From Albimonas marina (lineage in GTDB: Bacteria > Pseudomonadota > Alphaproteobacteria > Rhodobacterales > Rhodobacteraceae), in NCBI RefSeq assembly GCF_029223255.1, contig NZ_JARHUC010000004.1:1-64000 (forward strand): a DNA stretch of 64,000 nucleotides, given 5' to 3'. The notes beneath the pieces are model-generated. The model had not been told where the DNA came from. It did no database searches and saw nothing but the letters and a program-made list of their open reading frames with translations. Shown here piece after piece: positions 9,703 through 19,123 of this stretch (the stretch's first letter is position 1; every line of letters starts with the position of its first letter). The position numbers were made by a program, and so were the translations under genes.

Positions 9703-10626
9703 ATGACCCTGTCCCGCCGCCGTTTCCTGACCATCGCCTCCGCCGCCTGCCTTGTCCCCGTCGCCGGCCGCGCCGCCAGGGCGCCGTTCCGCTGGCAGGG
9801 CGTGGCGCTGGGCGCGAAGGCGCAGATCGTGCTCGACCACCCGCAGGCCGAGCGCATCGCCCGCGACGCCCTGGCCGAGATCGCCCGGCTGGAGCGGGTC
9901 TTCAGCCTGCACCGCCCCGACACCGAGCTGGCGCGCCTGAACCGCGACGGGCTGTTGGAGGCGCCCTCCTTCGCGCTGCTCGACTGCCTCGCCCTTGCCC
10001 GGCGGGTGCATGGCCTGACCGGCGGCCGCTTCGATCCGACCGTGCAGCCCCTCTGGGCCGTGCTGGCCGAGGCCGGCGCGCGGGGCGAGGCGCCCGATCC
10101 CGCCCGCCTGGGCGAGGCCCACGCGGCGCTGGGCTTCGAGCGGGTGCGTTTCGACGCATCCGCCGTGGCGCTCGATCCCGGTCAGGCGCTGACCCTCAAC
10201 GGGATCGCGCAGGGCTGGATCGCCGATGCCGTCGCCGCGCGCATGCGCGCGGCCGGCGTCTCCGACGTGCTGGTCGATACCGGCGAGATCGTCGTCATGG
10301 GGCATGCGCCCGACGGCGACGCCTGGCCCGTGAGGCTGGCGGGCGAGGCGCAGGCGCGGCGCTTCTCCGACCGGGCGCTGGCCACCTCCGCCTCGCTGGG
10401 CACGGTTCTGGATGGGGAGCGGCTGGGGCACATCCTCGATCCCGTCGGGGCCGCCGCGGCGCCCCGCCAGGTCTCGGTCAGCGCCCCGCGGGCGGCGCTG
10501 GCGGATGCGCTGTCGACCGCGCTGTGCCTCGTCCCCGACGCGCAGCAGGCGCAGGCGATCTGCGCCGCCGCCCCGGGCGCCCGGCTGGAGGCTTTCGCAG
10601 AGGTCGAGCCCTCGCCCGCCGGCTGA
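9703..10626 (+). CDS. nosX: NosX, ApbE-family FAD:protein FMN transferase
   Basis: 307 residues. NosX is an ApbE-type flavin transferase that attaches FMN to NosR through a threonine, here the SGATVT motif of the NosR in this operon. A Tat signal is present (LSRRRFLTIASAA near 3-15). The ApbE core follows, with the LTGGRFDPTVQPLW segment near 105-118 and LNGIAQGWIADAV near 165. It is the last gene of the operon, ending 18 bp before the convergent napC. Confidence 0.93.
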   Translation: MTLSRRRFLTIASAACLVPVAGRAARAPFRWQGVALGAKAQIVLDHPQAERIARDALAEIARLERVFSLHRPDTELARLNRDGLLEAPSFALLDCLALARRVHGLTGGRFDPTVQPLWAVLAEAGARGEAPDPARLGEAHAALGFERVRFDASAVALDPGQALTLNGIAQGWIADAVAARMRAAGVSDVLVDTGEIVVMGHAPDGDAWPVRLAGEAQARRFSDRALATSASLGTVLDGERLGHILDPVGAAAAPRQVSVSAPRAALADALSTALCLVPDAQQAQAICAAAPGARLEAFAEVEPSPAG

Positions 10627-10644
10627 GGGCCGCCCGCGCGCCCC

Positions 10645-11235
10645 TCAGTTCCAGCCGTCGACCCCGGCCATGTCGGGCAGGCGGTGGGCGATGCCCTTGT
10701 GGCAGGAGATGCAGGTCTTCTCGCCGGTCAGCAGGAATTCCTCATGCGCGGCCGAGGCGCGGGGGTTCTGTCCGGTGAGGTCCATCGACTCCGCCGAATG
10801 GCAGTTCCGGCACTCCAGCGAGTCGTTGGCGTGCATCCGCGCCCATTCCCGCTTGGCCATCACCAGTCGGTGCTCGACGAACTTGTCGCGCGTGTCGATG
10901 GTGCCGAAGATCGCCCCCCAGACCTCCTTCGAGGCCTGGACCTTGCGTGCGATCTTGTGGGTCCACTCATGCGGCACGTGGCAGTCGGGGCAGCCGGCGC
11001 GCACGCCCGAAGGGTTGGCCCAGTGCGGGGTGGATTTCAGCTCCTCGTAGACGTTGTCGCGCATCTCGTGACAGGAGATGCAGAAGGTCTCGGTGTTGGT
11101 GGCCTCCAGCGCGGTGTTGAAGCCGCCCCAGAACATCACCCCCGCGACGAAGCCGCCGAGCGTCAGGAACCCGAGGCTGAAATGCACGCTGGGCCGGCTG
11201 ATCAGCCGCCACAGGCGCAGCAGGAAGGCTTTCAT
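10645..11235 (-). CDS. napC: NapC, membrane tetrahaem c-type quinol dehydrogenase
   Basis: 196 residues. NapC oxidises ubiquinol and passes electrons to NapB/NapA in the periplasm. One N-terminal membrane helix (about residues 17-38) anchors a domain with four haem motifs: CISCH near 52, CPDCH near 83, CRNCH near 143 and CISCH near 173. Length and haem number match the NapC/NirT family. It is the last gene of the nap operon, 3 bp after napB. Confidence 0.95.
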   Translation of the reverse strand: MKAFLLRLWRLISRPSVHFSLGFLTLGGFVAGVMFWGGFNTALEATNTETFCISCHEMRDNVYEELKSTPHWANPSGVRAGCPDCHVPHEWTHKIARKVQASKEVWGAIFGTIDTRDKFVEHRLVMAKREWARMHANDSLECRNCHSAESMDLTGQNPRASAAHEEFLLTGEKTCISCHKGIAHRLPDMAGVDGWN

Positions 11236-11238
11236 GGC

Positions 11239-11694
11239 TCACTCCCCCGTGCGCGGCGCCAGCAGGGAGTCCACGTCCACGAAGGTGTTCTCGACCAGCG
11301 GGCGCACCTCCTGCTGGGAGACGTGGCACTGGGTGCAGAAGTAGCGGCGCGGGGTGACGGCGGCGCGGAACTGGCCCTCGCGGTCCATGAAGTGGGTGAT
11401 CGAGACCATCGGCGCGCCGGATTCCTCGACCCGCGAGCGGGCGTGGCAGCTCAGGCAGCGGTTGGCGTTCAGGTCGACGATGTAGCCGGTGATGTCGTGG
11501 GGGATCGTCGGCGGCTGCTCGGGGTAGTTGCGCACGCGGCGCCCGGCGCCTTCCTCCCACTGCGCCATGGGGGGCGGGGTCGCCGTCTCGGTCGGGGGCG
11601 TGTCGCCGCGCAGGGTGGCGGCGACGGGGGACTGGGCCAGGGCCGGGGCGGCGAGGCCCAGGGCCAGCAGGACCGCAAGGAGATGACGGATCAT
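11239..11694 (-). CDS. napB: NapB, dihaem cytochrome c subunit of nitrate reductase
   Basis: 151 residues. The periplasmic electron-transfer subunit of NapAB. A Sec signal peptide (LLAVLLALGLAAPALA) is followed by two haem c sites, CLSCH and CTQCH, and the flanking histidines HDITGY and HF that serve as axial ligands in the family. The ATG at 11694 was preferred over an in-frame start 39 bp upstream because the signal peptide begins directly after it; the upstream start would overlap the end of napA. Confidence 0.93.
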   Translation of the reverse strand: MIRHLLAVLLALGLAAPALAQSPVAATLRGDTPPTETATPPPMAQWEEGAGRRVRNYPEQPPTIPHDITGYIVDLNANRCLSCHARSRVEESGAPMVSITHFMDREGQFRAAVTPRRYFCTQCHVSQQEVRPLVENTFVDVDSLLAPRTGE

Positions 11695-11705
11695 GGCGGG
11701 CTCCC

Positions 11706-14210
11706 TCACGCCTTTTCCAGGCGGACGGCGCACTTCTTGAAGTCCGTCTGCTTGGAGATCGGGTCGGTGGCGTCGAGCGTCACCTTGTTGATCAGCTGGC
11801 TGGCGTCGAACCAGGGCACGAAGACCAGTCCCTTCGGCGGACGGTTTCGCCCGCGCGTCTCGACCCGGGTCAGGATCTCGCCCCGGCGCGAGACGATGCG
11901 CACTTCGGACCCCCGGCGCATATCCAGCGCGGCGGCGTCGTCGGGATGCATGAAGCAGACCGCGTCGGGGAAGGCGCGGTAGAGCTCCGGCACGCGTTCG
12001 GTCATCGAGCCGGAGTGCCAGTGCTCAAGCACCCGGCCGGTGGAGAGCCAGAACGGATATTCTTCGTCCGGGCTCTCGGCCGCGGGCTCGTACGGCAGGG
12101 CGAAGATCCAGGCGCGGCCGTCGGGCTTGCCGTAGAAGTCGAAGCCCGAGCCGGGGGCCGCGTAGGGGTCCGAGCCCTCGCGGTAGCGCCACAGCGTCTC
12201 CTTCCCGTCCACAACCGGCCAGCGCAGGCCGCGTTCCTCGTGGTAGCGCTCGAACGGCGCGAGGTCGTGGCCGTGGCCGCGGCCGAAGGCGGCGTATTCC
12301 TCGAACAGGCCCTTCTGGACGTAGAAGCCGAAGGCCTGGCTTTCGTGATTGCCGTAGTCGGGCGCCGTCTCCTCGAGCGGGAAGGCGTCGACGTTGCCGT
12401 TGCGGAACAGGACGTCGAACAGGGTCTTGCCGCGGGTCTCGGGCGCCTTGGCGATCAGTTCCTCGGGCCAGACCTCCTCGACCGTGAAACGTTTGGAGAA
12501 TTCCATCAGCTGCCACAGGTCCGACTTCGCCTCGCCCGGCGCCGGGACCAGCTCATGCCACATCTGGGTGCGGCGCTCGGCGTTGCCGTAGCAGCCTTCC
12601 TTCTCAACCCACATGGCGGCGGGCAGGATCAGGTCGGCGGCGAGCGCGGTGACCGTCGGATAAGCGTCGGAGACGACGATGAAATTCTCCGGGTTGCGAT
12701 AGCCGGGCCAGGTCTCCTCGTTCATGTTGGGCGCGGCCTGGAGGTTGTTGTTCACCTGGATCCAGTAGGCGTTGAGCTTGCCGTCCTTCAGCATCCGGTT
12801 CTGGAGCACGGCGTGGTAGCCGACCTGGTCGGGAATCGTCCCCTCGGGCAGCTTCCAGATCCGCTCGGCCATTGCGCGATGCTCGGGGTTGGTCACCACC
12901 ATGTCGGCGGGCAGGCGATGGGCGAAGGTCCCGACCTCCCGCGCCGTGCCGCAGGCCGAGGGCTGGCCGGTGAGCGAGAAGGGCGAGTTGCCCGGGGTCG
13001 AGATCTTCCCGGTCAGCAGATGGATGTTGTAGATCAGGTTGTTGCACCATACGCCGCGGGTGTGCTGGTTGAAGCCCATGGTCCAGAAGGACGTGACCTT
13101 GATCTCGGGGTCGGCGTAGAGCTCGGCCAGCTCGATCAGCCGCTCCTCCGGCACGCCGGAGATCTCGGAGGCCTTCTCGACGGTGTATTCGGAGACGAAC
13201 GCGGCGTAGTCCTCGTAGCTCATCGGCTGCGAGCCGTTCGCGTCGCCGGCGTTGGCGGCGGCCTGCTCCAGCGGATGCTCGGGGCGCAGGCCGTAGCCAA
13301 TATCGGTGTTCCCGCGCCGGAAGGCGGTGTGCTTCGAGACGAAGTCCTCGTTCACCTTCCCGGTCTGGATGATGTGGTTGGCGATGAAGTTCAGGATCGC
13401 CAGGTCCGCCTGCGGCGTGAACACCATGGGGATGTCGGCGAGGTCGAAGCAGCGATGCTCGAACGTCGACAGCACCGCGACCTTCACATGCGGGGCCGAC
13501 AGGCGGCGGTCGGTCACCCGGGTCCACAGGATCGGGTGCATCTCGGCCATGTTGGAGCCCCAGAGCACGAAGGCGTCCGCGGCCTCGATGTCGTCGTAGC
13601 AGCCCATCGGCTCGTCAACGCCGAAGGTGCGCATGAAGCCCGCCACGGCCGAGGCCATGCAGTGCCGCGCATTCGGGTCGATGTTGTTCGAGCGGAACCC
13701 CGCCTTGTAGAGCTTGGAGGCGGCGTAGCCCTCCCACACCGTCCACTGGCCGGAGCCGAACATGCCGACCGCCGTCGGCCCCTTCTCACGCAGGGTCTTC
13801 TTGAACTGCTCCGCCATCACGTCGAAGGCCTCGTCCCAGCTCACGGGCTCGAACTCGCCCTCCTTGTCGTAGGCGCCGTTCGTCTTGCGCAGCAGGGGCG
13901 TGGTCAGCCGGTCGCGGCCGTACATGATCTTGGAGAGGAAGTAGCCCTTCACGCAGTTCAGCCCGCGGTTCACCGGGGCCAGGCTATCGCCGTGTGTGGC
14001 CACCACCCGCTCGTCCTTGGTCGCCACCATCACCGAGCAGCCGGTGCCGCAAAACCGGCAGGGGGCCTTGGACCATTTCAGGTCGGTCAGCTCGGACTCC
14101 GTGACCAGGTTGGCGGCCTGGGCCGGCAGGGCGATCCCCGCGGCCGCGGCCGCCGCGGCGGCGGCTTGGGCTTTCAGCGCCTCGCGGCGCGTGATCTCGC
14201 GGTCGAGCAT
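11706..14210 (-). CDS. napA: NapA, periplasmic nitrate reductase catalytic subunit
   Basis: 834 residues. A Mo-bisMGD enzyme that reduces nitrate to nitrite in the periplasm. The N-terminus has a Tat signal ([10 protein letters not shown] followed by a poly-Ala stretch, cleavage after AQAA). A [4Fe-4S] motif C-x2-C-x3-C-x26-C follows at about residues 51-86 ([10 protein letters not shown] ... GLNCVKG). Molybdopterin-binding domains fill the rest, with the Mo-ligand Cys in [13 protein letters not shown] near residue 183. Length is typical for NapA. Confidence 0.97.
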   Translation of the reverse strand: MLDREITRREALKAQAAAAAAAAAGIALPAQAANLVTESELTDLKWSKAPCRFCGTGCSVMVATKDERVVATHGDSLAPVNRGLNCVKGYFLSKIMYGRDRLTTPLLRKTNGAYDKEGEFEPVSWDEAFDVMAEQFKKTLREKGPTAVGMFGSGQWTVWEGYAASKLYKAGFRSNNIDPNARHCMASAVAGFMRTFGVDEPMGCYDDIEAADAFVLWGSNMAEMHPILWTRVTDRRLSAPHVKVAVLSTFEHRCFDLADIPMVFTPQADLAILNFIANHIIQTGKVNEDFVSKHTAFRRGNTDIGYGLRPEHPLEQAAANAGDANGSQPMSYEDYAAFVSEYTVEKASEISGVPEERLIELAELYADPEIKVTSFWTMGFNQHTRGVWCNNLIYNIHLLTGKISTPGNSPFSLTGQPSACGTAREVGTFAHRLPADMVVTNPEHRAMAERIWKLPEGTIPDQVGYHAVLQNRMLKDGKLNAYWIQVNNNLQAAPNMNEETWPGYRNPENFIVVSDAYPTVTALAADLILPAAMWVEKEGCYGNAERRTQMWHELVPAPGEAKSDLWQLMEFSKRFTVEEVWPEELIAKAPETRGKTLFDVLFRNGNVDAFPLEETAPDYGNHESQAFGFYVQKGLFEEYAAFGRGHGHDLAPFERYHEERGLRWPVVDGKETLWRYREGSDPYAAPGSGFDFYGKPDGRAWIFALPYEPAAESPDEEYPFWLSTGRVLEHWHSGSMTERVPELYRAFPDAVCFMHPDDAAALDMRRGSEVRIVSRRGEILTRVETRGRNRPPKGLVFVPWFDASQLINKVTLDATDPISKQTDFKKCAVRLEKA

Positions 14211-14229
14211 GAAGGTCCCTCCCTGGACG

Positions 14230-14544
14230 TCATCGGGGCGCGCGCCAGTCCGGCGAAAGGCCGGCCTGTCCCTCGGCGCGCGGTTCGGAGTGGTGGTAGA
14301 CGAGCGCCACGCTCAGCACCCCCGGCAGGGCGGCGAGCGCGTCGGTCGCGTCGGCGAGGCCCCGGTCGCTGGCCGTCTCCAGCACCACGACCAGCTTGCC
14401 GACCGGGTCCATGGCGGCGATTTCGGCGTCGGAGCGGGCCTGAATGGCGTCCACGATCTCCGCCAGACGCTCCGGGCGCGCCTGCACGACAAGGCTGGAG
14501 ATCACGCCGAGAGGCTCGGCGGCGGCGCGTTCGGGGTCAGGCAT
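14230..14544 (-). CDS. napD: NapD, chaperone for NapA export
   Basis: 104 residues. NapD is a small cytoplasmic ferredoxin-like fold protein that binds the NapA Tat signal until maturation is complete. The pattern [19 protein letters not shown] near 12-30 and GKLVVVLE near 49-56 matches NapD. It overlaps the end of napF by 8 bp and is followed by napA after 19 bp. Confidence 0.88.
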   Translation of the reverse strand: MPDPERAAAEPLGVISSLVVQARPERLAEIVDAIQARSDAEIAAMDPVGKLVVVLETASDRGLADATDALAALPGVLSVALVYHHSEPRAEGQAGLSPDWRAPR

Positions 14545-14827
14545 CGTCGGGGGGCCTTTGCTGGAGGCTCAGCGCCTCGACCGGGCAGACGCCCAGGCAG
14601 TCGCCGCAGCCGGTGCAACGGTCGGGATCGATGGCGATCTCGGCCCGCCCGCCCGGCAGGGGGCGGATGCGCAGGGCCGCGGCCTCGCAGCTCTCGGCGC
14701 AGCTTCGGCAGTAGACGCCGCGGGCGGCGAGGCACCCCTGGCCCACGACGGCCAGACGCGGCGAATCGGGCGCGGGCGTCGGCTCGGCCCCGCCCAGGAA
14801 CGCCCTTCGGCTAAGGGAAACGCCCAT
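14537..14827 (-). CDS. napF: NapF-like ferredoxin, short form
   Basis: 96 residues. NapF is a cytoplasmic iron-sulfur protein that assists NapA maturation. This copy has the SRRAFLGG start typical of NapF and one clear [4Fe-4S] motif, CTGCGDCLGVCPVEAL, near 71-86. An incomplete cluster-like motif (CLAARGVYCRSCAESCEAAAL) is seen near 32-52. Canonical NapF is about 160 residues with several clusters, so this is a shortened version. It sits between napE and napD, 7 bp after napE ends. Confidence 0.8.
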   Translation of the reverse strand: MGVSLSRRAFLGGAEPTPAPDSPRLAVVGQGCLAARGVYCRSCAESCEAAALRIRPLPGGRAEIAIDPDRCTGCGDCLGVCPVEALSLQQRPPDDA

Positions 14828-14834
14828 GATCGCC

Positions 14835-15017
14835 TCAGCCCGGCGGTCCCGGAGGCCCGGCGATCATCTGGTAGATCCAGATCGCCAGTCCCAGCCCCCC
14901 GACGCCTGCGATCGACAGGCCGGGCACCAGGATGAAGGCCAGGAACAAGAAGGTCGACAGCTCGGAGATCCGGCTCGGCCGATCGACGGGGGCGCTTTGC
15001 GGCTGCGCTTCGGTCAT
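14835..15017 (-). CDS. napE: NapE, small membrane protein of the nap operon
   Basis: 60 residues with one hydrophobic helix (LFLAFILVPGLSIAGVGGLG, residues 24-43) and the conserved end AIWIYQMIAGPPGPPG. NapE proteins have this size and a WxYQMxxGPPG tail; their biochemical role is not established. It is the first gene of the nap operon, 76 bp from the FNR-type box at 15093. Confidence 0.85.
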   Translation of the reverse strand: MTEAQPQSAPVDRPSRISELSTFLFLAFILVPGLSIAGVGGLGLAIWIYQMIAGPPGPPG

Positions 15018-15092
15018 GGCTGGGACTCCATGGCTGCTGCCGGAACCTTGCGGTAGACCCGGGCACGCTACCCGACGACTCGGACGCGCGCC

Positions 15093-15106
15093 TTGACGAT
15101 CATCAA
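15093..15106. promoter_or_regulatory. FNR-type box between napE and a Crp/Fnr gene
   Basis: TTGACGATCATCAA matches the FNR/Dnr consensus TTGAT-N4-ATCAA with one change. It sits almost exactly midway between the napE ATG (minus, 15017) and the Crp/Fnr ATG (plus, 15174), so one site could control both directions. Confidence 0.8.
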
Positions 15107-15173
15107 GCGCCAACACATCTGCGCGATCAACCCAAGGGGGAAATTTTTGCAAAAAGATTCGTCTCAGTTTGAT

Positions 15174-15842
15174 ATGGCCGACCGCGAAGCGCTGTTCGCC
15201 TGTCCGCTGCTCGCGGCTCTGCCGGCGGACGATCGCGACGCGGTGCTTTCGAGGCTTAGACGGGTCGAGGCGTCCAAGGGTCTGCGCCTGTTCTCCGAGG
15301 GCGACGAGGCGGCGGCCTTCTACATCGTGCTCTCCGGCTGGACGCGCCTGTTCCGAGCCGACGCGGGCGGCGCCGAGGCCGACGTCGGCCTGTTCGGCCC
15401 GGGCCAGTCCTTCGGCGAGGCGGCGATGTTCCTCGGCGGCCGCTTCCCCGCCTCGGCGCAGATGGCGGAACCCGGGGCCCTGGCGCGGATGGACCTTGCC
15501 GAGATGCGCCGGCTGCTCGACGAACGCCCGCGCCTGGCGATGGCGCTGATGGGCTCCCTGTCGCTGCACCTGCACGGGCTGGTGGGGCGGCTCGCGGCCA
15601 TGCGCCTGTTCACGGCCGAGCGGCGGGCGGCGAGCTACCTGCTCGCCCGCGCGCAGGAGCATGACGAAATCCCCGCCCGCGTCCGCCTGCCCTATGACAA
15701 GGCCGTGCTGGCCGGCGCGCTGGGCATGGCGCCCGAGGCCCTGTCGCGCGCCTTCGCCGCCCTTCGCGCCCAGGGCGTCGAGGTCCGCGGCCGCGAGATC
15801 GAGATCCGCGACCCAGACGCCCTGCGCCGGATGCTGGACTGA
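15174..15842 (+). CDS. Crp/Fnr-family transcriptional regulator, FNR-type specificity
   Basis: 222 residues. An N-terminal cyclic-nucleotide-type β-barrel (about 15-125) is joined by a long helix to a helix-turn-helix at about 165-190. The recognition helix GMAPEALSRAF contains the E-x-x-S-R pattern that in FNR reads TTGAT half-sites. There is only one early Cys (FACPLL) and no four-cysteine cluster, so it resembles Dnr/NarR/DnrD-like proteins rather than FNR itself. The ATG at 15174 was chosen because starts further upstream overlap the FNR box. It is divergent from nap, which it probably controls together with its own gene. Confidence 0.85.
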   Translation: MADREALFACPLLAALPADDRDAVLSRLRRVEASKGLRLFSEGDEAAAFYIVLSGWTRLFRADAGGAEADVGLFGPGQSFGEAAMFLGGRFPASAQMAEPGALARMDLAEMRRLLDERPRLAMALMGSLSLHLHGLVGRLAAMRLFTAERRAASYLLARAQEHDEIPARVRLPYDKAVLAGALGMAPEALSRAFAALRAQGVEVRGREIEIRDPDALRRMLD

Positions 15843-15872
15843 GCGGTCGGCGCGGGACGGGCGCGCGCAGGG

Positions 15873-16838
15873 TCAGTTCCGCCCAGGGCCTGTGGATGCC
15901 TCGGGGCTGCTCGAGAGCCGCTCGCGATGCGCCACGTAGAGGCCCGAGCCCAGGATGATGGCCACGCCCAGCCAGGTCGCGGCGTCGGGAAAGTCTCCGA
16001 AGACCAGGAAGCCCATCGCTGTGGCGCCCAGAATCTCCAGATACTGGAAGGGCGCCAGGGCGCTGGCCTCGGTCCGCCGGAAGGCCTCGCCGATCAGGCT
16101 GAAGCTCAGCGCGGCGCACAGGCCCGAGGCGGCGATGGCCCACCAGCTCCAGCCGGGCAGGGAAGCTGGCGACAGCCGGATCTCTCCGAGCCCCGCCAGG
16201 GCGCCGACGGCCAGCAGCGAGACGCCGGCCGCGACCAGGGTCGCGCCGCATTGCAGCTCCAGCGCCGACGTATGGGCGCTGGCCTTGCGCAGCACGATCA
16301 TGTTCAGCGCGTAGCAGGTTGCGGCGACGAGGGGCAGCAGCGTGACCGGTCCGAAATCGGCCCCGCCGGGACGGATCACGATCAACGCCCCCAGCAGCCC
16401 GACCGCCACAGCCGCCAGCCGGCGCGGCCCCGGCCTCTCGCCCAGCAGGGGGCCGGCCAGCAGGGTCAGCAGCAGCGGCTCGACGAAGAAGATGGCGAAG
16501 GCGTCGGCGATCGGCATCACCGCGAAGGCCGGGATCAGGCTGGCCAGCATCCCCGCGGTCAGGCAGCCGGAGGCCATGCTCGCCCGGGACAGCGCAGGCG
16601 AGCGCGCCCGGCCGCCCAGCAACCACCTCGCGGCAAGCAGGGCCGCCGCCTGGGCCAGCAGCCGGCACAGGATCACGGCCAGAGGATCCATCTCGGCCGC
16701 CAGCCGCTTCGACAGCGTATCGCCCAGCGGCGGCGGCAGCATCGCGCCGGCCATGCAGATGATGCCGGGATCGACGCGAACGCCCGATGCGGGCCGGCGG
16801 GAGGGACGCGCGAAACCGGGGACAGGGGTCATGGCCAT
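15873..16838 (-). CDS. EamA/DMT-family membrane transporter
   Basis: 321 residues with about ten hydrophobic helices arranged as two EamA repeats, typical of drug/metabolite transporters such as RhaT or RarD relatives. Positions of interest are the first repeat (about 30-155, with FVEPLLLTLLAGPLLGERP near 135-153) and the second (about 165-300). The substrate cannot be told. An AGGGAG ribosome site precedes the ATG at 16838. It is convergent with the Crp/Fnr gene, 30 bp apart. Confidence 0.8.
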   Translation of the reverse strand: MAMTPVPGFARPSRRPASGVRVDPGIICMAGAMLPPPLGDTLSKRLAAEMDPLAVILCRLLAQAAALLAARWLLGGRARSPALSRASMASGCLTAGMLASLIPAFAVMPIADAFAIFFVEPLLLTLLAGPLLGERPGPRRLAAVAVGLLGALIVIRPGGADFGPVTLLPLVAATCYALNMIVLRKASAHTSALELQCGATLVAAGVSLLAVGALAGLGEIRLSPASLPGWSWWAIAASGLCAALSFSLIGEAFRRTEASALAPFQYLEILGATAMGFLVFGDFPDAATWLGVAIILGSGLYVAHRERLSSSPEASTGPGRN

Positions 16839-17058
16839 GACTCCCTGCTCGAGCCCCGCTTGGACTGCGGGGTATCCGGGCGTTCAGGATCAACTCAGGG
16901 AGGGTCGCCTGCTGCTGGCGGGACGCGCCCCGCAGGCGATGGCAAAGCGCGACGCCATCGCGCTCTCAAGCCCGCCGATAGGCGCGGCCAAGGCGGGCCC
17001 GGTCGAGGCAGTGACCTACCGGGGGGGCGCCGACGCAAGACCGCCCCCCGTATCCGGA

Positions 17059-17514
17059 TCAGCCGCGCCTGAGCTGCGCCAGCTCCGCGCGCAGGGCCTT
17101 GCGCTCGGCGAAGTCCTCGGTGACGTCGCGCATGATCGCCGCGACGCCCTGGATCTCGCCCGCCGCGTCGGTCAGCGGCAGGATCGAGAACTGCACCGAG
17201 ATCGTGCGCCCGTCCTTGCGGATCGCGGGAACCGACAGCAGGTCGCCCGCGCCGTAGCGGGTGCGGCCGGTGCGCATGGTCTGGTCATAGCCCTGCCAGT
17301 GGCGGGCGCGAAGCCGCTCGGGCGTGATGATGTCGAGGCTCTCGCCCAGCGCTTCGGCTTCGGAGAAGCCGAAGATCCGTTCCGCCGCCCTGTTCCAGAC
17401 CCGGATCGCGCCCTCGCGGTCGGAAACGATCAGCGCGTCGGACATCTCCGCGACGAGGCGGGCGCCGAGGGTCTCGGGGGCGAAGAGGTCGGCTGGGATC
17501 TGGTCCTGGCTCAT
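17059..17514 (-). CDS. Single PAS-domain protein
   Basis: 151 residues, nearly all one PAS/PAC domain: MSDALIVSDREGAIRVWNRA near 25-44, then IFGFSEAEALGESLDIITPE, and the PAC segment ending IQGVAAIMRDVTEDFAERKAL. Such free-standing PAS proteins often bind flavin or haem, or pair with a histidine kinase, but no output domain is present here and the ligand is unknown. The gene lies 62 bp downstream of the GntR gene in the same direction. Confidence 0.8.
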   Translation of the reverse strand: MSQDQIPADLFAPETLGARLVAEMSDALIVSDREGAIRVWNRAAERIFGFSEAEALGESLDIITPERLRARHWQGYDQTMRTGRTRYGAGDLLSVPAIRKDGRTISVQFSILPLTDAAGEIQGVAAIMRDVTEDFAERKALRAELAQLRRG

Positions 17515-17576
17515 CTGGGGGCTCCTTCCCTTGGATGCGGCCCGGTCTGCGCCGGGCTCGGGTGCGCCGGTTGCGC

Positions 17577-18260
17577 TCAGGGCGCGCGCATCGCGGCGTC
17601 GATCGTCTCCAGGTGCCGGCGCATGGCCTCGGCGGCGGCGGCGGGATCGCGGGCGGCGACGGCCTCGACCACGGCGGCGTGCTGGTCGCTGTGGTCGGTC
17701 TGGAACTCGTCGGGGCGCAGGCGGCGGTAGGTCGCCTCCCATTCCCGCTGCCAGACCGCGCGCCGACGGGCGCCCGAAAGGAACGACAGCAGGCCGACCA
17801 GCACCGGGTTGCCCGCGGTCTCGGCCAGGGCGCGATGGAACCGGTCGTCGGCCAGTTCGCAGGCGGCGCGGTCGCGGGCGACGCGGCCCTCCGCCGCTCG
17901 CGCGCGCAGATGCGCGACCGCCGGCGCGTCGGCGCGGCGGGCGGCGGCGGCGGCCACGCCGGGCTCCAGCGCCAGGCGGGCGTCCATCAGATCGCGGGGC
18001 GAGCTCGCCTCGATCACCAGCCGGTCGCGGATCGGGCGGCCGGCGGGACGCGGCCCGAGAAAGGCGCCCTGGCCGACATGGCGCCACAGCCGCCCCTCCG
18101 CCTCCAGGATGTCGAGCGCGGCGCGCAGCGTCTCCCGGCTGCAGCCCAGTTCAGGCGCGAGGCGGCGCTCCGGCGGCAGGCGGGCGCCGGGGTCGAGCGC
18201 GCCGTCCTCGATCATCGCGCGCAAACGTCTCAACGCCTCGTCGCGCGAGATGCGGGTCAC
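17577..18260 (-). CDS. GntR/FadR-family transcriptional regulator
   Basis: 227 residues. The winged helix at residues 5-70 has PGARLPPERRLAPELGCSRE and LRAALDILEAEGRL, typical of the FadR subfamily. The C-terminal all-helical FCD ligand domain has D/H metal-binding positions, such as LMDARLALEPGVA near 90 and DDRFHRALAETAGN near 145. It starts with GTG. It is divergent from the TSUP transporter (114 bp apart) and is a likely local regulator of it. Confidence 0.85.
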   Translation of the reverse strand: MTRISRDEALRRLRAMIEDGALDPGARLPPERRLAPELGCSRETLRAALDILEAEGRLWRHVGQGAFLGPRPAGRPIRDRLVIEASSPRDLMDARLALEPGVAAAAARRADAPAVAHLRARAAEGRVARDRAACELADDRFHRALAETAGNPVLVGLLSFLSGARRRAVWQREWEATYRRLRPDEFQTDHSDQHAAVVEAVAARDPAAAAEAMRRHLETIDAAMRAP

Positions 18261-18373
18261 AGGCGGTCTCCGATCCGTTCCAGACCAATTTGCAGGCCAA
18301 TCTCTTTGCGGGCAAGAGCCGGCCGCGACGGGCCGCAGGTCGCCCCGCGCCGATCGATGGAGGGAGCCGCGCG

Positions 18374-19123
18374 ATGGTGGAGTTTCTGGCGCTGGCGGCG
18401 GCCGGCTTCCTGGCCGGGGCGCTGAACGCCGTGGCGGGGGGCGGGACCTTCATCACCTTCCCGGCGCTGGTCTGGCTGGGCCTGCCGCCGATCGCGGCGA
18501 ACGCCACCGCGACGGTGGCAGCCCTGCCGGGCTATGTCGGAAGCGCGCTCGCCTTCCGAAGCGACATCCGCCCCGAGGGCGCGCTGGGTCTGCGCGCGAC
18601 GGCGCTGTGCGCCGCCTTGGGAGCGGGGATCGGGTCGCTGCTGCTGCTGATCACGCCGTCGAGCCTGTTCGAAGCGGCGGTTCCCTGGCTGCTGGTGGTC
18701 GCCACGGGCCTGTTCGCCGTCGGGCCCCGCCTGCTGGCGGCGTTGCGCGCGCGTGGCCGGGGCGTGGCGGGTGTCGGGGTCTCGGCGGCGGCGATCGTCG
18801 CCGTCTCGATTTATGGCGGCTACTTCAACGGCGGCCTGGGGATCATGCTGCTCGCGACCTTTGGGTTGCTGGGCTACGTCGATCTGCATGGCATGAACGG
18901 GCTGAAGAATACGCTGTCGGCGCTGCTGTCGCTGGTCTCCGCCATCGCCTTTGCCCTGGCCGGCATCGTCGCGTGGCAGCCGGGCGTCGTACTGGCGCTG
19001 GCCTGCGCGGCCGGCGGCTGGGCGGGGGCGCGGGCCGCGCGCAGAGCCACTCGCACGGACCGGCTGCGCGTCGGCATCGTCCTGATCGGCCTGGGGGTGA
19101 GCGCGGCCTTCTTGCTGCGCTGA
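18374..19123 (+). CDS. TauE/SafE (TSUP) family membrane transporter
   Basis: 249 residues with about eight hydrophobic helices. The N-terminal signature AGALNAVAGGGTFITFPAL and the mid-protein repeat YGGYFNGGLGIMLLATFGL are diagnostic of the TSUP/sulfite exporter family, which moves sulfur-containing or organic anions. A GGAGCC/GGAG ribosome site precedes the ATG. It is divergent from the GntR gene. The substrate cannot be inferred. Confidence 0.88.
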   Translation: MVEFLALAAAGFLAGALNAVAGGGTFITFPALVWLGLPPIAANATATVAALPGYVGSALAFRSDIRPEGALGLRATALCAALGAGIGSLLLLITPSSLFEAAVPWLLVVATGLFAVGPRLLAALRARGRGVAGVGVSAAAIVAVSIYGGYFNGGLGIMLLATFGLLGYVDLHGMNGLKNTLSALLSLVSAIAFALAGIVAWQPGVVLALACAAGGWAGARAARRATRTDRLRVGIVLIGLGVSAAFLLR

